From an uncultured Rhodospirillaceae bacterium (GTDB lineage Bacteria > Pseudomonadota > Alphaproteobacteria > Azospirillales > Azospirillaceae), in assembly GCA_937927415.1 (NCBI GenBank), contig CALBDS010000001.1, forward strand, positions 310,001-374,000: 64,000 bases of DNA, read 5' to 3'. A program made the translations under genes and the position numbers. Shown here one piece after another: positions 8,561 through 17,345 of the stretch (position 1 is its first letter; the number at the start of each line of letters is the position of its first letter). The notes beneath the pieces are model-generated. The model was not told where the DNA came from and did no database searches. It was given only the letters and a program-made list of their open reading frames with translations.

Positions 8561-9535
8561 TTACCAGCGGATCAGCGCCGCACCCCAGGTCAAACCGCCG
8601 CCGATGGCTTCCATCAGCACCAGATCGCCGCGCTTGATCCGCCCGTCCATCACCGCCTCGGCCAGAGCCAGCGGGATGGAGGCGGCGGAGGTGTTGCCGT
8701 GACGGTCCACGGTCAGAACCACCTTGTCCGCCGGCAGCTTCAGCTTGCGGCCCATGCCGTCGATGATGCGGCGGTTGGCCTGATGCGGCACCAGCCAATC
8801 GACGTCCGCCGCGGTCAGGCCGTTGGCGGTCAGCGCCTCGTCCACCACCGCCGACAGCTTGGTGACGGCGTGGCGGAAGATTTCCTGCCCGTGCATGCGC
8901 ACATGGCCCACGGTGCCGGTGGACGACGCCCCGCCATCCACATACAGCAGGTCATAGAAACGCCCGTCGGAATGCAGATGGGTGGACAAGACACCGGGAT
9001 CGGCCGCCGTGCCCTCGTTCTCCACCGCTTCCAGCACCACCGCCCCGGCGCCGTCGCCGAACAGGACGCAGGTGGTGCGGTCCTCCCAATCCAGGATACG
9101 GGAGAAGGTTTCCGCCCCGATCACCAGGGCACGGCGGGCCTGACCCGTGCGGATGAAATTGTCGGCCACCGACAGCGCATAGATGAAGCCGGCGCACACC
9201 GCCTGCACATCCAGCGCGAAACCGCGGGTCATGCCCAGCGCCGCCTGCACCTTGGTGGCGGTGGACGGAAAGGTGTTGTCGGGCGTGGTGGTGGCCAGCA
9301 CCAGACAATCGATGCTCTCCGCCGCGATCCCCGCCTGGGCCAGCGCGGCACGGGCGGCGTGGAGCGCCAGATCGGAGGTCATCTCCCCCTCCGCCGCCAG
9401 ATGGCGGGAACGGATGCCCGTGCGCTGGACGATCCATTCGTCAGAGGTATCGACACGCTCCGCCAACTGGGCGTTGGTGACCGAACGCTCCGGCAGGTAC
9501 GATCCGCACCCCGCGATTCGAGACCGTATCATCAT
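8561..9535 (-). CDS. fabH: Beta-ketoacyl-ACP synthase III
   Basis: A 324-residue KAS III that condenses acetyl-CoA (or another short acyl-CoA) with malonyl-ACP to start fatty acid synthesis. The catalytic triad is visible: Cys114 in AVCAGFIYAL, His in VPHQANRRI and Asn in RHGNTSAAS. The N-terminal RSRIAGCGSYLPER and WIVQRTGIRSRH are family hallmarks, and length is normal. Two ATG codons in a row sit only two bases after the plsX stop, so translation is probably coupled. Confidence 0.97.
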   Translation of the reverse strand: MMIRSRIAGCGSYLPERSVTNAQLAERVDTSDEWIVQRTGIRSRHLAAEGEMTSDLALHAARAALAQAGIAAESIDCLVLATTTPDNTFPSTATKVQAALGMTRGFALDVQAVCAGFIYALSVADNFIRTGQARRALVIGAETFSRILDWEDRTTCVLFGDGAGAVVLEAVENEGTAADPGVLSTHLHSDGRFYDLLYVDGGASSTGTVGHVRMHGQEIFRHAVTKLSAVVDEALTANGLTAADVDWLVPHQANRRIIDGMGRKLKLPADKVVLTVDRHGNTSAASIPLALAEAVMDGRIKRGDLVLMEAIGGGLTWGAALIRW

Positions 9536-9537
9536 CG

Positions 9538-10593
9538 TCAAACCGCCGCCGCTTTGCTGTCGGGAACATCCGGGCCACCCGACGACAGACGGGAGATTTC
9601 CCGTCCGATGGTCTCGTTGAAGCCGTTGATCGCCAGATTGGCGGCCACGCCGATGGCGTTGGCAAAGCCCAGGGCGTCGGTTCCCCCGTGGCTTTTGACG
9701 CAAATCCCGCGCAAACCCAGGAACATTGCCCCGTTGTAGCGCCGAGGATCCGTGCGCGCCTTCAGCTTTTTGAACGCCGGCCGGGCCAGCAGATAGCCCA
9801 GACGGGCCATCAGCGACGATTCGAAGGTGCGGCGCAGGAACTCGGTGTAGAGCTTGGCCGTTCCTTCCGCCGTTTTCAGCGCCACATTGCCGGTGAAACC
9901 GTCGGTGACGATGACGTCCGTGGTCCCGGCGCCGATGTCGGTGCCTTCGACGAAGCCGTGGAACCGGCCGGGCAGCGTCATTTCCCGCAGCCGTTGGGCG
10001 GCGTTGCGCACGGTGTCGTTGCCCTTCACATCTTCCGAACCGATGTTCAGGATGCCGATGCTGGGTTCCGGCAGAGCCAGAACCGTGCGGGCGAACACCG
10101 ACCCCATCAGGGCGAACTGAACCAGATTATCCGGCGTGCATTCGGTGTTGGCCCCCAGATCCAGCATCACGCTTTCCCCCCGCAGCGTGGGGAAGAACGA
10201 CGCGATGGCCGGACGGTCGATGCCCGGCAGGGTCTTCAACACGAATTTGGCCATGGCCATCAGCGCGCCGGTGTTGCCCGCCGACACCACGCAGGCGGCC
10301 CGGCCATCGGCAACGGCGTCGATCGCAAGCCGCATGCTGGACCGCCGGCCGGCACGCAAAGCCACGGAGGGCTTGGCATCGCCGGCCACGGCGTCTTCGG
10401 TGTGAACAACCTCGGTCACGGCGGCCAGAGCGGGGTGCTTGGCGAGCAACGGGCCGATCCGCGCGGAATCGCCGACCAGCAGAAAACGCACGTCGGGATG
10501 GCGTTCCCGTGCGATATCCGCACCGGCAATCACCATGTCGGGTGCGTGGTCCCCGCCCATGGCGTCCAGGGCGATGATCAGGCGTTGGCTCAA
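9538..10593 (-). CDS. plsX: Phosphate acyltransferase PlsX
   Basis: A 351-residue enzyme that makes acyl-phosphate from acyl-ACP for phospholipid synthesis. Family hallmarks are IALDAMGGDHAP at the N-terminus, SAGNTGALMAMA, LDLGAN, IGILNIGSEDVKGN, the VTDGFTGNVALKTAEG core and a C-terminal HGGTDALGFANAI. The start is a TTG at 10593, placed ten bases after GAGGGAG; another TTG three codons earlier is only one base from that site and so less likely. The gene follows rpmF and is directly followed by fabH. Confidence 0.95.
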   Translation of the reverse strand: MSQRLIIALDAMGGDHAPDMVIAGADIARERHPDVRFLLVGDSARIGPLLAKHPALAAVTEVVHTEDAVAGDAKPSVALRAGRRSSMRLAIDAVADGRAACVVSAGNTGALMAMAKFVLKTLPGIDRPAIASFFPTLRGESVMLDLGANTECTPDNLVQFALMGSVFARTVLALPEPSIGILNIGSEDVKGNDTVRNAAQRLREMTLPGRFHGFVEGTDIGAGTTDVIVTDGFTGNVALKTAEGTAKLYTEFLRRTFESSLMARLGYLLARPAFKKLKARTDPRRYNGAMFLGLRGICVKSHGGTDALGFANAIGVAANLAINGFNETIGREISRLSSGGPDVPDSKAAAV

Positions 10594-10634
10594 CGCAAGC
10601 AAGCTCCCTCAAGTCGAGAACCCGGCCCCTCGTA

Positions 10635-10679
10635 CCGGATGGGCCGGGCAAGCCGGCCGAAGAAGGCCGGATGGGCCGG
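10635..10679. repeat. Short GC-rich direct and inverted repeats between rpmF and plsX
   Basis: CCGGATGGGCCGG occurs twice (10635-10647 and 10667-10679), and CCGGCC/GGCCGG (10653-10670) forms a hairpin between them with a GAAGAA loop. It lies in the 106-base rpmF-plsX spacer. It may be an mRNA-processing or attenuating structure that sets ribosomal protein and lipid enzyme output apart; no T-run follows it. Confidence 0.55.
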
Positions 10680-10699
10680 ACGAACCGGCCGCACGGTCA

Positions 10700-10882
10700 T
10701 CACGCCGCGGTGCTCTTGACCACTTCGCGCTGGTCGTAGGAACCGCAGCTGCCGCAGACGTGGTGCGGGCGCTTCAGCTCGCCGCAGCTCGGGCACTCAT
10801 GGTACGAGGCCGACGACAGGGCGTGATGCGAACGCCGCATGTTGCGGCGGGACTTGGAGGTCTTCTTCTTAGGAACGGCCAT
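10700..10882 (-). CDS. rpmF: 50S ribosomal protein L32
   Basis: A 60-residue ribosomal protein with the standard opening AVPKKKTSKSRRNMRRSHHAL and the zinc-ribbon cysteines CPSCGE and VCGSCG. It is the alphaproteobacterial four-Cys form. The length is normal. It precedes plsX-fabH on the same strand, the usual bacterial linkage of translation and lipid synthesis, and follows the DUF177 gene by 104 bases, also a conserved pairing. Confidence 0.97.
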   Translation of the reverse strand: MAVPKKKTSKSRRNMRRSHHALSSASYHECPSCGELKRPHHVCGSCGSYDQREVVKSTAA

Positions 10883-10986
10883 GACCCTACACTCTCTTCA
10901 TTGGAAAGGGCGGCCCATAACGGGGCCGCCCGATGCGAGCGGCATTCAATAAACCAATGCCCTGTTCAGAGCAAGCAAGAACCCGT

Positions 10987-11565
10987 TCAGTTCGGCTTCT
11001 TCAGTTGACGCAATGCCGCAAAGGGGTTGGGACGCTCCTCCACGGCCTCGACCTCCTCTTCCTCCACCTCTTCAATGGATTCGAATTCGATCCCCGGCGC
11101 GTGAGGATAAGGATCAAGCCCCAGCGACAAATATTGCGCCGTCAGTTCACCGATATCGATTCGGTTGTTGTCCATCGGCTCGGGAATATCTTCGTCGGAG
11201 ATGGTGGGATCGAAATCGATCTCGTCGAGATCGTCGGGCACCAGATCCTCCGGCGCGAACAGCGCCTCGAAGGTTTCGCTGACGTGGGCCGGCACCGGGT
11301 CCAGCGTGACCACGCACGTCTGCACCACATCGGCCTCCAGCGTGCCGGACACGCGAATCATGGCACCATTGACCCGGCGCAGCCGGACGGTGGCGGTCAG
11401 CGAGCCGATCGATTCCAGCTCCATCCGCCGGGCGAGCGCCGCGCGCTCGGCCTCGTTGGCTTGGATGGTCTGGACCACCTCCCCCCGCTGCACGGTGTCG
11501 GCGTTGACCGTGCGGGAGAATTCCGGCGGCGGCAGGTGATGCGGCGGTTCCTGGTTCTGTTTCAT
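10987..11565 (-). CDS. DUF177 (YceD-like) protein, upstream partner of rpmF
   Basis: A 192-residue acidic protein of the DUF177/YceD family. In the family this protein is linked to 23S rRNA accumulation or ribosome assembly, and its gene nearly always sits before rpmF as here. Visible features are the PPPEFSRTV opening, a beta-rich RRVNGAMIRVSGTLEADVVQ core with a single CVVTLDPV motif, an acidic stretch (DLDEIDFDPTISDEDIPEP) and the closing NPFAALRQLKK. The ATG at 11565 has GAGGG seven bases upstream; two earlier in-frame starts lack a ribosome site. Confidence 0.9.
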   Translation of the reverse strand: MKQNQEPPHHLPPPEFSRTVNADTVQRGEVVQTIQANEAERAALARRMELESIGSLTATVRLRRVNGAMIRVSGTLEADVVQTCVVTLDPVPAHVSETFEALFAPEDLVPDDLDEIDFDPTISDEDIPEPMDNNRIDIGELTAQYLSLGLDPYPHAPGIEFESIEEVEEEEVEAVEERPNPFAALRQLKKPN

Positions 11566-11653
11566 GTCACGGCCCTCGTCGCCGCTTTCCATCCCGTTGT
11601 TTCGCAGCAAGATAGCATGGTTTCGCCATCCGGCGACCGCATGACGCGGGACC

Positions 11654-12214
11654 TCAGCCCCGCACCGGCGGCGGGGCCAGGGTGATGCGGGCCGCCGTCA
11701 GGGCCGCCACATCCTGTCCGGCCAGATGCGCGGCCTGGGTCCGTACATAGGATGCCAGGGCTGTCACCGCCACCGGATCGGATTCGGGCACCGTACCATA
11801 AACATTGTTGTCGATGGCGGCCTCCAGGGCGGCGTCGCCGTCCGCGGCCAATGCCCGGTCATAGGCCTGGATGCGCCCGGCCATGCCGCGCACCATGCGC
11901 TTGACCCGCTTGCCCACCCCGGTGTCGCCAGCCCCCAGTTCGCGCAGGCTGTGGTCCATGTCGGCCACCATCACCTCGAACACCGTCTGGGAAAAGGCTT
12001 CGGCCACCGGCCCCTGCCCTTTCAGCCGGTGCATCAACAGGAAAACGTGCAGCGCCACCATGTCGAAACGCCCGTCGATGGTGTCGGGCACCCCCCAGTC
12101 GCGGAAGAACTCCGGGCGGCGGGCCTGCGCCACCAGAACGGAAAACGCATCGAAGGCGGGACGGCGGTCCCGGTCCCGTCCGGGAAACAGGCGGGCCAGA
12201 AGGCGAGCGAACAC
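11654..12214 (-). CDS. Ubiquinol-cytochrome c chaperone domain protein (CBP3-like)
   Basis: A 186-residue protein with the CBP3/UQCC1-type chaperone domain: WGVPDTIDGRFDMVALHVFLLMHRL, then FSQTVFEVMVADMDHSLRELGAGDTGVGKRVKRM, the most conserved part. Relatives assist assembly of cytochrome b into the bc1 complex. The start is a GTG with only a weak ribosome site; no ATG exists in frame nearby. It sits upstream of DUF177-rpmF, its usual place in Rhodospirillales. It is divergent from bamE. Confidence 0.88.
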   Translation of the reverse strand: MFARLLARLFPGRDRDRRPAFDAFSVLVAQARRPEFFRDWGVPDTIDGRFDMVALHVFLLMHRLKGQGPVAEAFSQTVFEVMVADMDHSLRELGAGDTGVGKRVKRMVRGMAGRIQAYDRALAADGDAALEAAIDNNVYGTVPESDPVAVTALASYVRTQAAHLAGQDVAALTAARITLAPPPVRG

Positions 12215-12354
12215 GAGTCGGGTGCCCCATCTCAGGAGTCGTTGACAGAACGAACCGCAGGGTGCGATTGTCCTGCAGCCGTCCAGCGGTCAAGGGCCGG
12301 GGCGCCCATGGGTGCGGCGCGATCCGTCCTTGCCGGTCATCCTAGCCGAGCACC

Positions 12355-12822
12355 ATGACAAGATCGACTCTTCCGAAGCTGCTTGCCCTGTCCCTGCTGG
12401 GGATCGGTGCGTCTGCCTGCTCCCCCACGGTCGCCACCCGCGGCCATATGGTGGAAGCCGACCGTCTGGCCGAGATCCACACCGGCAGCAGCCGGCGGGA
12501 GGATGTGGCCTCTGTCCTCGGCACCCCCACCGCCGTCGGCACCTTCGACGGCTCCGTCTGGTACTACATCGGGCAGAAGACGGAAAAGACCGCCTTCTTC
12601 CAGCCCGAGGTGGTGGAACGCCAGGTGGTGGTCGTCCATTTCGACCCCCAGGGCGTGGTGTCGGATGTGAAGACGCTCGACAAATCCGCCGGCCAGGATA
12701 TCGAGATGGTGGACCGCACCACCCCGACCCATGGCCGCGAGATGACCGTCCTGGAACAGATGCTGGGCAACGTCGGCCGCTTTTCCGCCAAGGACAGCAA
12801 GGGCAAGGGACCGGGGAGCTGA
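12355..12822 (+). CDS. bamE: Outer membrane assembly lipoprotein BamE (SmpA/OmlA)
   Basis: A 155-residue lipoprotein. The signal peptide ends with an ASAC lipobox, lipidated Cys22. The SmpA/OmlA fold follows: HTGSSRREDVASVLGTPT, VWYYIGQ, and a strand VVVVHFDPQGVVSDVKTLD. It is the small accessory subunit of the BAM complex that inserts beta-barrels into the outer membrane. bamD occurs about 48 kb downstream in this window. The C-terminal tail (DSKGKGPGS) is low-complexity. The gene is followed at once by a strong bidirectional terminator. Confidence 0.93.
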   Translation: MTRSTLPKLLALSLLGIGASACSPTVATRGHMVEADRLAEIHTGSSRREDVASVLGTPTAVGTFDGSVWYYIGQKTEKTAFFQPEVVERQVVVVHFDPQGVVSDVKTLDKSAGQDIEMVDRTTPTHGREMTVLEQMLGNVGRFSAKDSKGKGPGS

Positions 12823-12852
12823 TTGCCCCCTCCCCCCACGGGTCTTCCGGAC

Positions 12853-12888
12853 AAAAAGAACCCCGGCAGCGACGCTGCCGGGGTTTTT
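12853..12888. terminator. Bidirectional rho-independent terminator between bamE and hppA
   Basis: CCCCGGCAGC and GCTGCCGGGG pair as a ten-base stem over a four-base GAC/G loop region, flanked by AAAAAG on the left and TTTTT on the right. It can end both bamE (plus) and hppA (minus) transcripts. Confidence 0.93.
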
Positions 12889-12909
12889 CGTTTGAGGCAT
12901 CCCGTCCGA

Positions 12910-15024
12910 TCAGGCCAGCGAGTGCAAAATCGCCAGCAGCAGGATCGCCACGATGTTGATGATCTTGATCATCGGGTTGACCGCCGGACCGGCGGTGTCC
13001 TTGTACGGGTCGCCGACGGTGTCGCCGGTGACCGCCGCCTTATGGGCGTCGGACCCCTTGCCGCCGTGGTTGCCCTCTTCGATGTACTTCTTGGCGTTGT
13101 CCCAGGCCCCACCGCCCGAGGTCATGGAAATCGCCACGAACACGCCGGTGACGATGGTCCCCAGCAGCATCGCCCCCAGGGAGGCAAAGGCCGCGGACTG
13201 TCCACCGATGGCGTTGATGACCACATAGAGCACCACCGGGGCGAAGACCGGCAGCATCGACGGGATCACCATTTCCTTGATCGCCGCACGGGTCAGCAGA
13301 TCGACCGCCCGGCCATAGTCGGGCTTGGCCGTGCCTTCCATGATGCCGGCGATTTCACGGAACTGGCGGCGCACCTCCACCACCACCGAACCGGCGGCAC
13401 GGCCGACCGCGGTCATGCCCATAGACCCGAACAGATAGGGCAGCAGACCGCCCACCAGCAGACCCACCACCACATACGGGTCGTCCAGGCGGAATTCGAC
13501 CGGCACGTTGGGGAAGTAGTGCTTCAGATCCTGAACGTAGGCGGCAAACAGCACCAGGGCCGCCAGACCGGCCGACCCGATGGCATAGCCCTTGGTCACC
13601 GCCTTGGTGGTGTTGCCCACGGCGTCCAGCGCGTCGGTGGTGACACGGATGTCCTTGGGCATTTCCGACATTTCGGCAATGCCGCCGGCGTTGTCGGTCA
13701 CCGGGCCGTACGCGTCGAGCGCCACCACCATGCCGGCCAGCGCCAGCATGGTCGTCGCCGCCACGCCGATGCCGAACACGCCCGCCTGGTTGAAGGCGAT
13801 CAGGATGCCGGCGCAGATCACCACCACCGGCAGGGCCGTCGATTCCATCGACACCGCCAGCCCTTGGATGACGTTGGTGCCATGGCCGGTCTCGGACGCC
13901 TTGGCGACGCTGCGCACCGGGCGGAAGACGGTGGAGGTGTAGTATTCCGTGATCCACACCAGAAGGCCGGTGACCGCCAGCCCCACCAGCGAGCAGACGA
14001 ACAGGTTGCTGCCGGTGATGGCCACCGTGGCCCCACCGCCCGCCGCCATCTGGATCGGAGTCTTGAATCCGAACATGATCGCCGTGACGATCAGCACCAG
14101 CACCAGCGACAGGCCGGCGGCGACGATCAGCCCCTTGTACAGGGCCGCCATGATGTTGTTGGACGATCCCAGCTTGACGAAGAAGGTGCCGGCCACCGAC
14201 GCGGCGATGCACACCGCCCCGATCACCAGCGGGTAAAGCAGCAGGCTGCGCACCACGTCGCCGGTGAAGAAGATGGCTGCCAGCAGCATGGTGGCGACGA
14301 TGGTCACCGCATAGGTTTCGAACAGGTCGGCGGCCATGCCGGCGCAGTCGCCCACATTGTCGCCCACGTTGTCGGCGATGACCGCCGGGTTGCGGGGGTC
14401 ATCCTCGGGGATGCCGGCTTCGACCTTGCCCACCAGATCGGCGCCCACGTCAGCGCCCTTGGTGAAGATGCCGCCGCCCAGACGGGCGAAGATGGAAATC
14501 AGCGACGCCCCGAAGCTGAGCGCCACCAGGGCTTCCAGCACGGCGCGGACCTGCACCGGGTCGGTCACCTTGTAGATCATGGACAGGATGCCGAAATAGC
14601 CGCCCACACCCAGCAGGCCCAGCCCCACCACCAGCATGCCGGTGATGGCCCCGGCCTTGAAGGCGATGTCCAGGGCCTTGGCCAGCCCCTCGGTGGCGGC
14701 CTGGGCGGTGCGGACGTTGGCGCGCACCGACACGTTCATGCCGATGTAGCCAGCCACCCCCGACAGCACGGAACCGATCAGGAAGCCGATCGCCACGTGC
14801 AGCCCAAGGAACCCGCCCAAAATCACCAGGATGACGACACCGACCACCGCGATGGTGGTGTATTGCCGGTTGAGGTAGGCGCGCGCCCCCTCCTGCACCG
14901 CGGCGGCAATCTCCTGCATCCGCGGGGAACCGGCGGATGCAGCCATGACCTGCTTGCCGGCATAGACGCCATAGGCAAGCGCAAGCAAGCCACAGGCAAT
15001 GATGACTAAGAATCCCAGCGCCAT
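12910..15024 (-). CDS. hppA: K+-insensitive proton-pumping membrane pyrophosphatase
   Basis: A 704-residue integral membrane H+-PPase with about 16 TM helices, which couples pyrophosphate hydrolysis to proton export. The active site motifs are intact: DVGADLVGKVEAGIPEDDP, NVGDNVGDCAGMAADLFE and, near the end, GDTVGDPYKDTAGPAVNP. Lys474 in GNTTKAVTKG is the residue that marks the potassium-independent class (alanine in the K+-dependent class). GGGGGATGGG precedes the ATG. A bidirectional terminator follows. It is transcribed alone or after the FliL-like gene, 185 bases upstream. Confidence 0.97.
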   Translation of the reverse strand: MALGFLVIIACGLLALAYGVYAGKQVMAASAGSPRMQEIAAAVQEGARAYLNRQYTTIAVVGVVILVILGGFLGLHVAIGFLIGSVLSGVAGYIGMNVSVRANVRTAQAATEGLAKALDIAFKAGAITGMLVVGLGLLGVGGYFGILSMIYKVTDPVQVRAVLEALVALSFGASLISIFARLGGGIFTKGADVGADLVGKVEAGIPEDDPRNPAVIADNVGDNVGDCAGMAADLFETYAVTIVATMLLAAIFFTGDVVRSLLLYPLVIGAVCIAASVAGTFFVKLGSSNNIMAALYKGLIVAAGLSLVLVLIVTAIMFGFKTPIQMAAGGGATVAITGSNLFVCSLVGLAVTGLLVWITEYYTSTVFRPVRSVAKASETGHGTNVIQGLAVSMESTALPVVVICAGILIAFNQAGVFGIGVAATTMLALAGMVVALDAYGPVTDNAGGIAEMSEMPKDIRVTTDALDAVGNTTKAVTKGYAIGSAGLAALVLFAAYVQDLKHYFPNVPVEFRLDDPYVVVGLLVGGLLPYLFGSMGMTAVGRAAGSVVVEVRRQFREIAGIMEGTAKPDYGRAVDLLTRAAIKEMVIPSMLPVFAPVVLYVVINAIGGQSAAFASLGAMLLGTIVTGVFVAISMTSGGGAWDNAKKYIEEGNHGGKGSDAHKAAVTGDTVGDPYKDTAGPAVNPMIKIINIVAILLLAILHSLA

Positions 15025-15209
15025 CCCATCCCCCTAAAATAATTATTGGTAACCCGGCAGTTCCGCTGACCTAATTTTTTCGGTGGAGTCGCTGCCCGAC
15101 GGCTTTTCGGGGAAAAGGATGCCCAACCTCCAGTTCCTTTGCAATATCCGCAAAGGCGAAAACGGCGCGGCGAATTGGCCTGATTGGGTCTGTGATCCTG
15201 ACTTATTTG

Positions 15210-15671
15210 CTACAAATTGCGCTGGGTGACCACCTGGACCAGGACATCATGGACAACATCCTTGCCCAAAACCTTGCGGGCGGCCTGGGTCAGCTTTTCC
15301 TTCACCGCCGGTATATTGACGATATTTCCTGTCATGATCGAACGATCATCCACCGCGGCATAGAGGGCCGTGATGAAAGCGTCGATCAGTTGTGTCTGAC
15401 GGCCCACGGTTTCCGGCTGGCGGACCGCTTCGATCTCGACCGTGGCGACGATGGTGATGAACTGCTGCACCCGGTTGGCGCCGATCATCGGCACCACGAT
15501 GGGGGTAACGCGGATATAGGCCGGGGGACCGGGCGGCGGCGGGGGTGGGGGCGGTTTGGGGGTTGCCGCCTCTTCCTTCTCCACCGTGTATTTGTGGTAG
15601 AGCCAAAGCGCCCCGGCCCCTGCCCCGCCCAGCAGCAGCAGGCCGACGATCAGCAGAATGACGATCTTCAT
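15210..15671 (-). CDS. FliL-like membrane-anchored protein
   Basis: A 153-residue protein with an N-terminal membrane anchor (IVILLIVGLLLLGGAGAGALWL), a proline-rich linker (PKPPPPPPPPGPP) and a periplasmic FliL-type domain ending KVLGKDVVHDVLVQVVTQ. FliL stabilises the flagellar motor stator. This one is unlinked to other flagellar genes, lying between hppA and thiL, and its domain resembles the two secreted proteins at 27.2-28.1 kb. The ribosome site is GAGG nine bases before the ATG. A true motor role is uncertain; it may be a paralogue with another task. Confidence 0.65.
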   Translation of the reverse strand: MKIVILLIVGLLLLGGAGAGALWLYHKYTVEKEEAATPKPPPPPPPPGPPAYIRVTPIVVPMIGANRVQQFITIVATVEIEAVRQPETVGRQTQLIDAFITALYAAVDDRSIMTGNIVNIPAVKEKLTQAARKVLGKDVVHDVLVQVVTQRNL

Positions 15672-15728
15672 GGACGGTGCCTCGTTTGCGCCGCCGCCGG
15701 CCCGTTGACCGGCGGCTGAAGGGACCGG

Positions 15729-16736
15729 TCAGAAATGCGACCAGCCCGCCGTGGGCAGCGCCATCGGGCGCCCCTGCCCGTCCAGAACATGGACCAACCC
15801 CGCCGGCCCGTCCAGCGTGCGGCCGATCTCGGTGATGGCGACTCCGGTTTCCCCGGCCAGCGCCGTCACTGCGGCACGGCTCTCCGCCGGGGCGGTGAAC
15901 AGCAGTTCGTAATCATCGCCGCCGGTCAGCACCGTGACCAGCCGCGACGGGTCGGCCGTCACCGCCCGCCGGGCCGCCGCCGACAGCGGCACCCGCGCGG
16001 AGTCGATCTCCGCGGCGCAGCCGGATTCCTCCGCCAGATGCCCCAGATCGGCCACCAGCCCGTCGGACACGTCCAGGCACGACGCCGCCAGCCCGCGCAA
16101 CCGCCGCCCCACCGCCAGCCGCGGTTCGGGACGGCGCAGCCGCTCCAGCAGCACCGCCGCATCCTCCGGCGCAAGCCCGGCGAGCGTGCCCAGCGCCTGC
16201 TGCAGCCCCAGGGCTGCATCGCCGATGGTGCCGGTGACGAACACCGGATCGCCCGCCGGGCGCGGGGAACGGCGGGGCAGCGCCATGCCCGCCGGCACCA
16301 GCCCCATGGCCGTCAGGCTCAGGGTCACCGGCCCGGTGGTTGACACGGAATCGCCCCCCGCCAGCCCGATGCCGTAGCGCCCCTGCTCCGCGCCCAAGGC
16401 GGCGGCAAAGGCGGCCAGCCAGGATTCCGGCAGGGTCTTGGGCAGTGCTGTGACAAGGGTGTAGGCCAGCGGATCCGCCCCCATGGCGGCCAGATCCGAC
16501 AGATTGACCCGCATCAGCTTGGCGGCGATGTCGGCGGGGTCGTCATCGGGGAAGAAATGGATGCCGGCGACCATGCCGTCGCTGGTCACCACCAGTTCCT
16601 GCCCCGGCGGCACGGCAAAGACGGCGGCGTCGTTGGTCAGCCCCAGGGAACCGGGGAACGACGCCGCCAGCGGCTTGAAATAACGGTCGATGCGGCGGAA
16701 TTCCCCGGCGGGCGGGGATGCCGGGTCAGCCGGCAT
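15729..16736 (-). CDS. thiL: Thiamine-monophosphate kinase
   Basis: A 335-residue AIR-synthase-fold kinase that phosphorylates thiamine monophosphate to the diphosphate cofactor. Seen motifs: FRRIDRYFKPL near the start, LTNDAAVFAVPPG, the metal-binding VNLSDLAAMGADPL, GGDSVSTTGPV and LDVSDGLVADLGHL, with a TGGDDYELLFT motif near the C-terminus. Its ATG overlaps the last eleven bases of nusB, a common pairing that implies coupled translation. Length is normal. Confidence 0.95.
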   Translation of the reverse strand: MPADPASPPAGEFRRIDRYFKPLAASFPGSLGLTNDAAVFAVPPGQELVVTSDGMVAGIHFFPDDDPADIAAKLMRVNLSDLAAMGADPLAYTLVTALPKTLPESWLAAFAAALGAEQGRYGIGLAGGDSVSTTGPVTLSLTAMGLVPAGMALPRRSPRPAGDPVFVTGTIGDAALGLQQALGTLAGLAPEDAAVLLERLRRPEPRLAVGRRLRGLAASCLDVSDGLVADLGHLAEESGCAAEIDSARVPLSAAARRAVTADPSRLVTVLTGGDDYELLFTAPAESRAAVTALAGETGVAITEIGRTLDGPAGLVHVLDGQGRPMALPTAGWSHF

Positions 16737-17292
16737 GCTTCCCGGCGGGCGGCGGCACCGGCTGGGCCATTTCCTCGGCCCGCAGGGTGCGGGCCACGGT
16801 GTCCAGAACGCCGTTCACCATGCCCGGCTCGCGCCCGGCAAAGAAGGCGTGGGCCACGTCCACATATTCGCTGATGATGATGCGCGGGTGCAGATCGGCG
16901 TGGGCGAACAGTTCGTAGCCGCCGGCGCGCAGGATGGCGCGCAGCAGCAACTCCAGCCGGTCCAGCGGATAGCGCGCATCAAGCGCCGCCCCGACCACGC
17001 CGTCCACCTCCGCCCCGCGGAAGGTGACGCCGCGCACGATGTCGGCGAAAAGCTGGGGGTCGCCGGCCACATAGCGGTCGCCGTCAACCTCGTGCCCCAG
17101 ACGGTGGGCGACGAATTCGCCGATCACCGATTCGGCCCCGGCGCCGGACAGGTCGATCTGGTACAGGGCCTGCACCGCGGCCAGCCGGGCCGCCTTGCGC
17201 CGCGCCTTGGCCGAGCCGCCTCCGGTCCGGTTGCCACCCTTGCGGGGGCCGCGCTTGGCAGGCGGGGAGGAAGGCGCGTCGTGGTTGCTCAT
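16726..17292 (-). CDS. nusB: Transcription antitermination factor NusB
   Basis: A 188-residue NusB. After a charged, disordered N-terminal extension of about 35 residues (Lys/Arg/Gly/Pro-rich) comes the all-helical core: RKAARLAAVQALYQIDLSG, PLDRLELLLRAILRAGGYEL and IISEYVDVAHAFF. With NusE it binds boxA RNA to support rRNA antitermination. Start ATG 17292 was chosen by homology; the longer frame upstream overlaps ribH in another frame. Gene order ribH-nusB-thiL is widely conserved. Confidence 0.95.
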   Translation of the reverse strand: MSNHDAPSSPPAKRGPRKGGNRTGGGSAKARRKAARLAAVQALYQIDLSGAGAESVIGEFVAHRLGHEVDGDRYVAGDPQLFADIVRGVTFRGAEVDGVVGAALDARYPLDRLELLLRAILRAGGYELFAHADLHPRIIISEYVDVAHAFFAGREPGMVNGVLDTVARTLRAEEMAQPVPPPAGKHAG

Positions 17293-17345
17293 GGTCCAAT
17301 CAACACTGTCGGTCAGAGAAAAGGAAACGGCCCGCACCCGCGGCG

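Noticed and set aside
12823..15009. A 728-codon open frame opposite hppA
   Set aside because: It is a His/Gln/Arg-rich shadow of a high-GC gene; the minus-strand protein has all family motifs.
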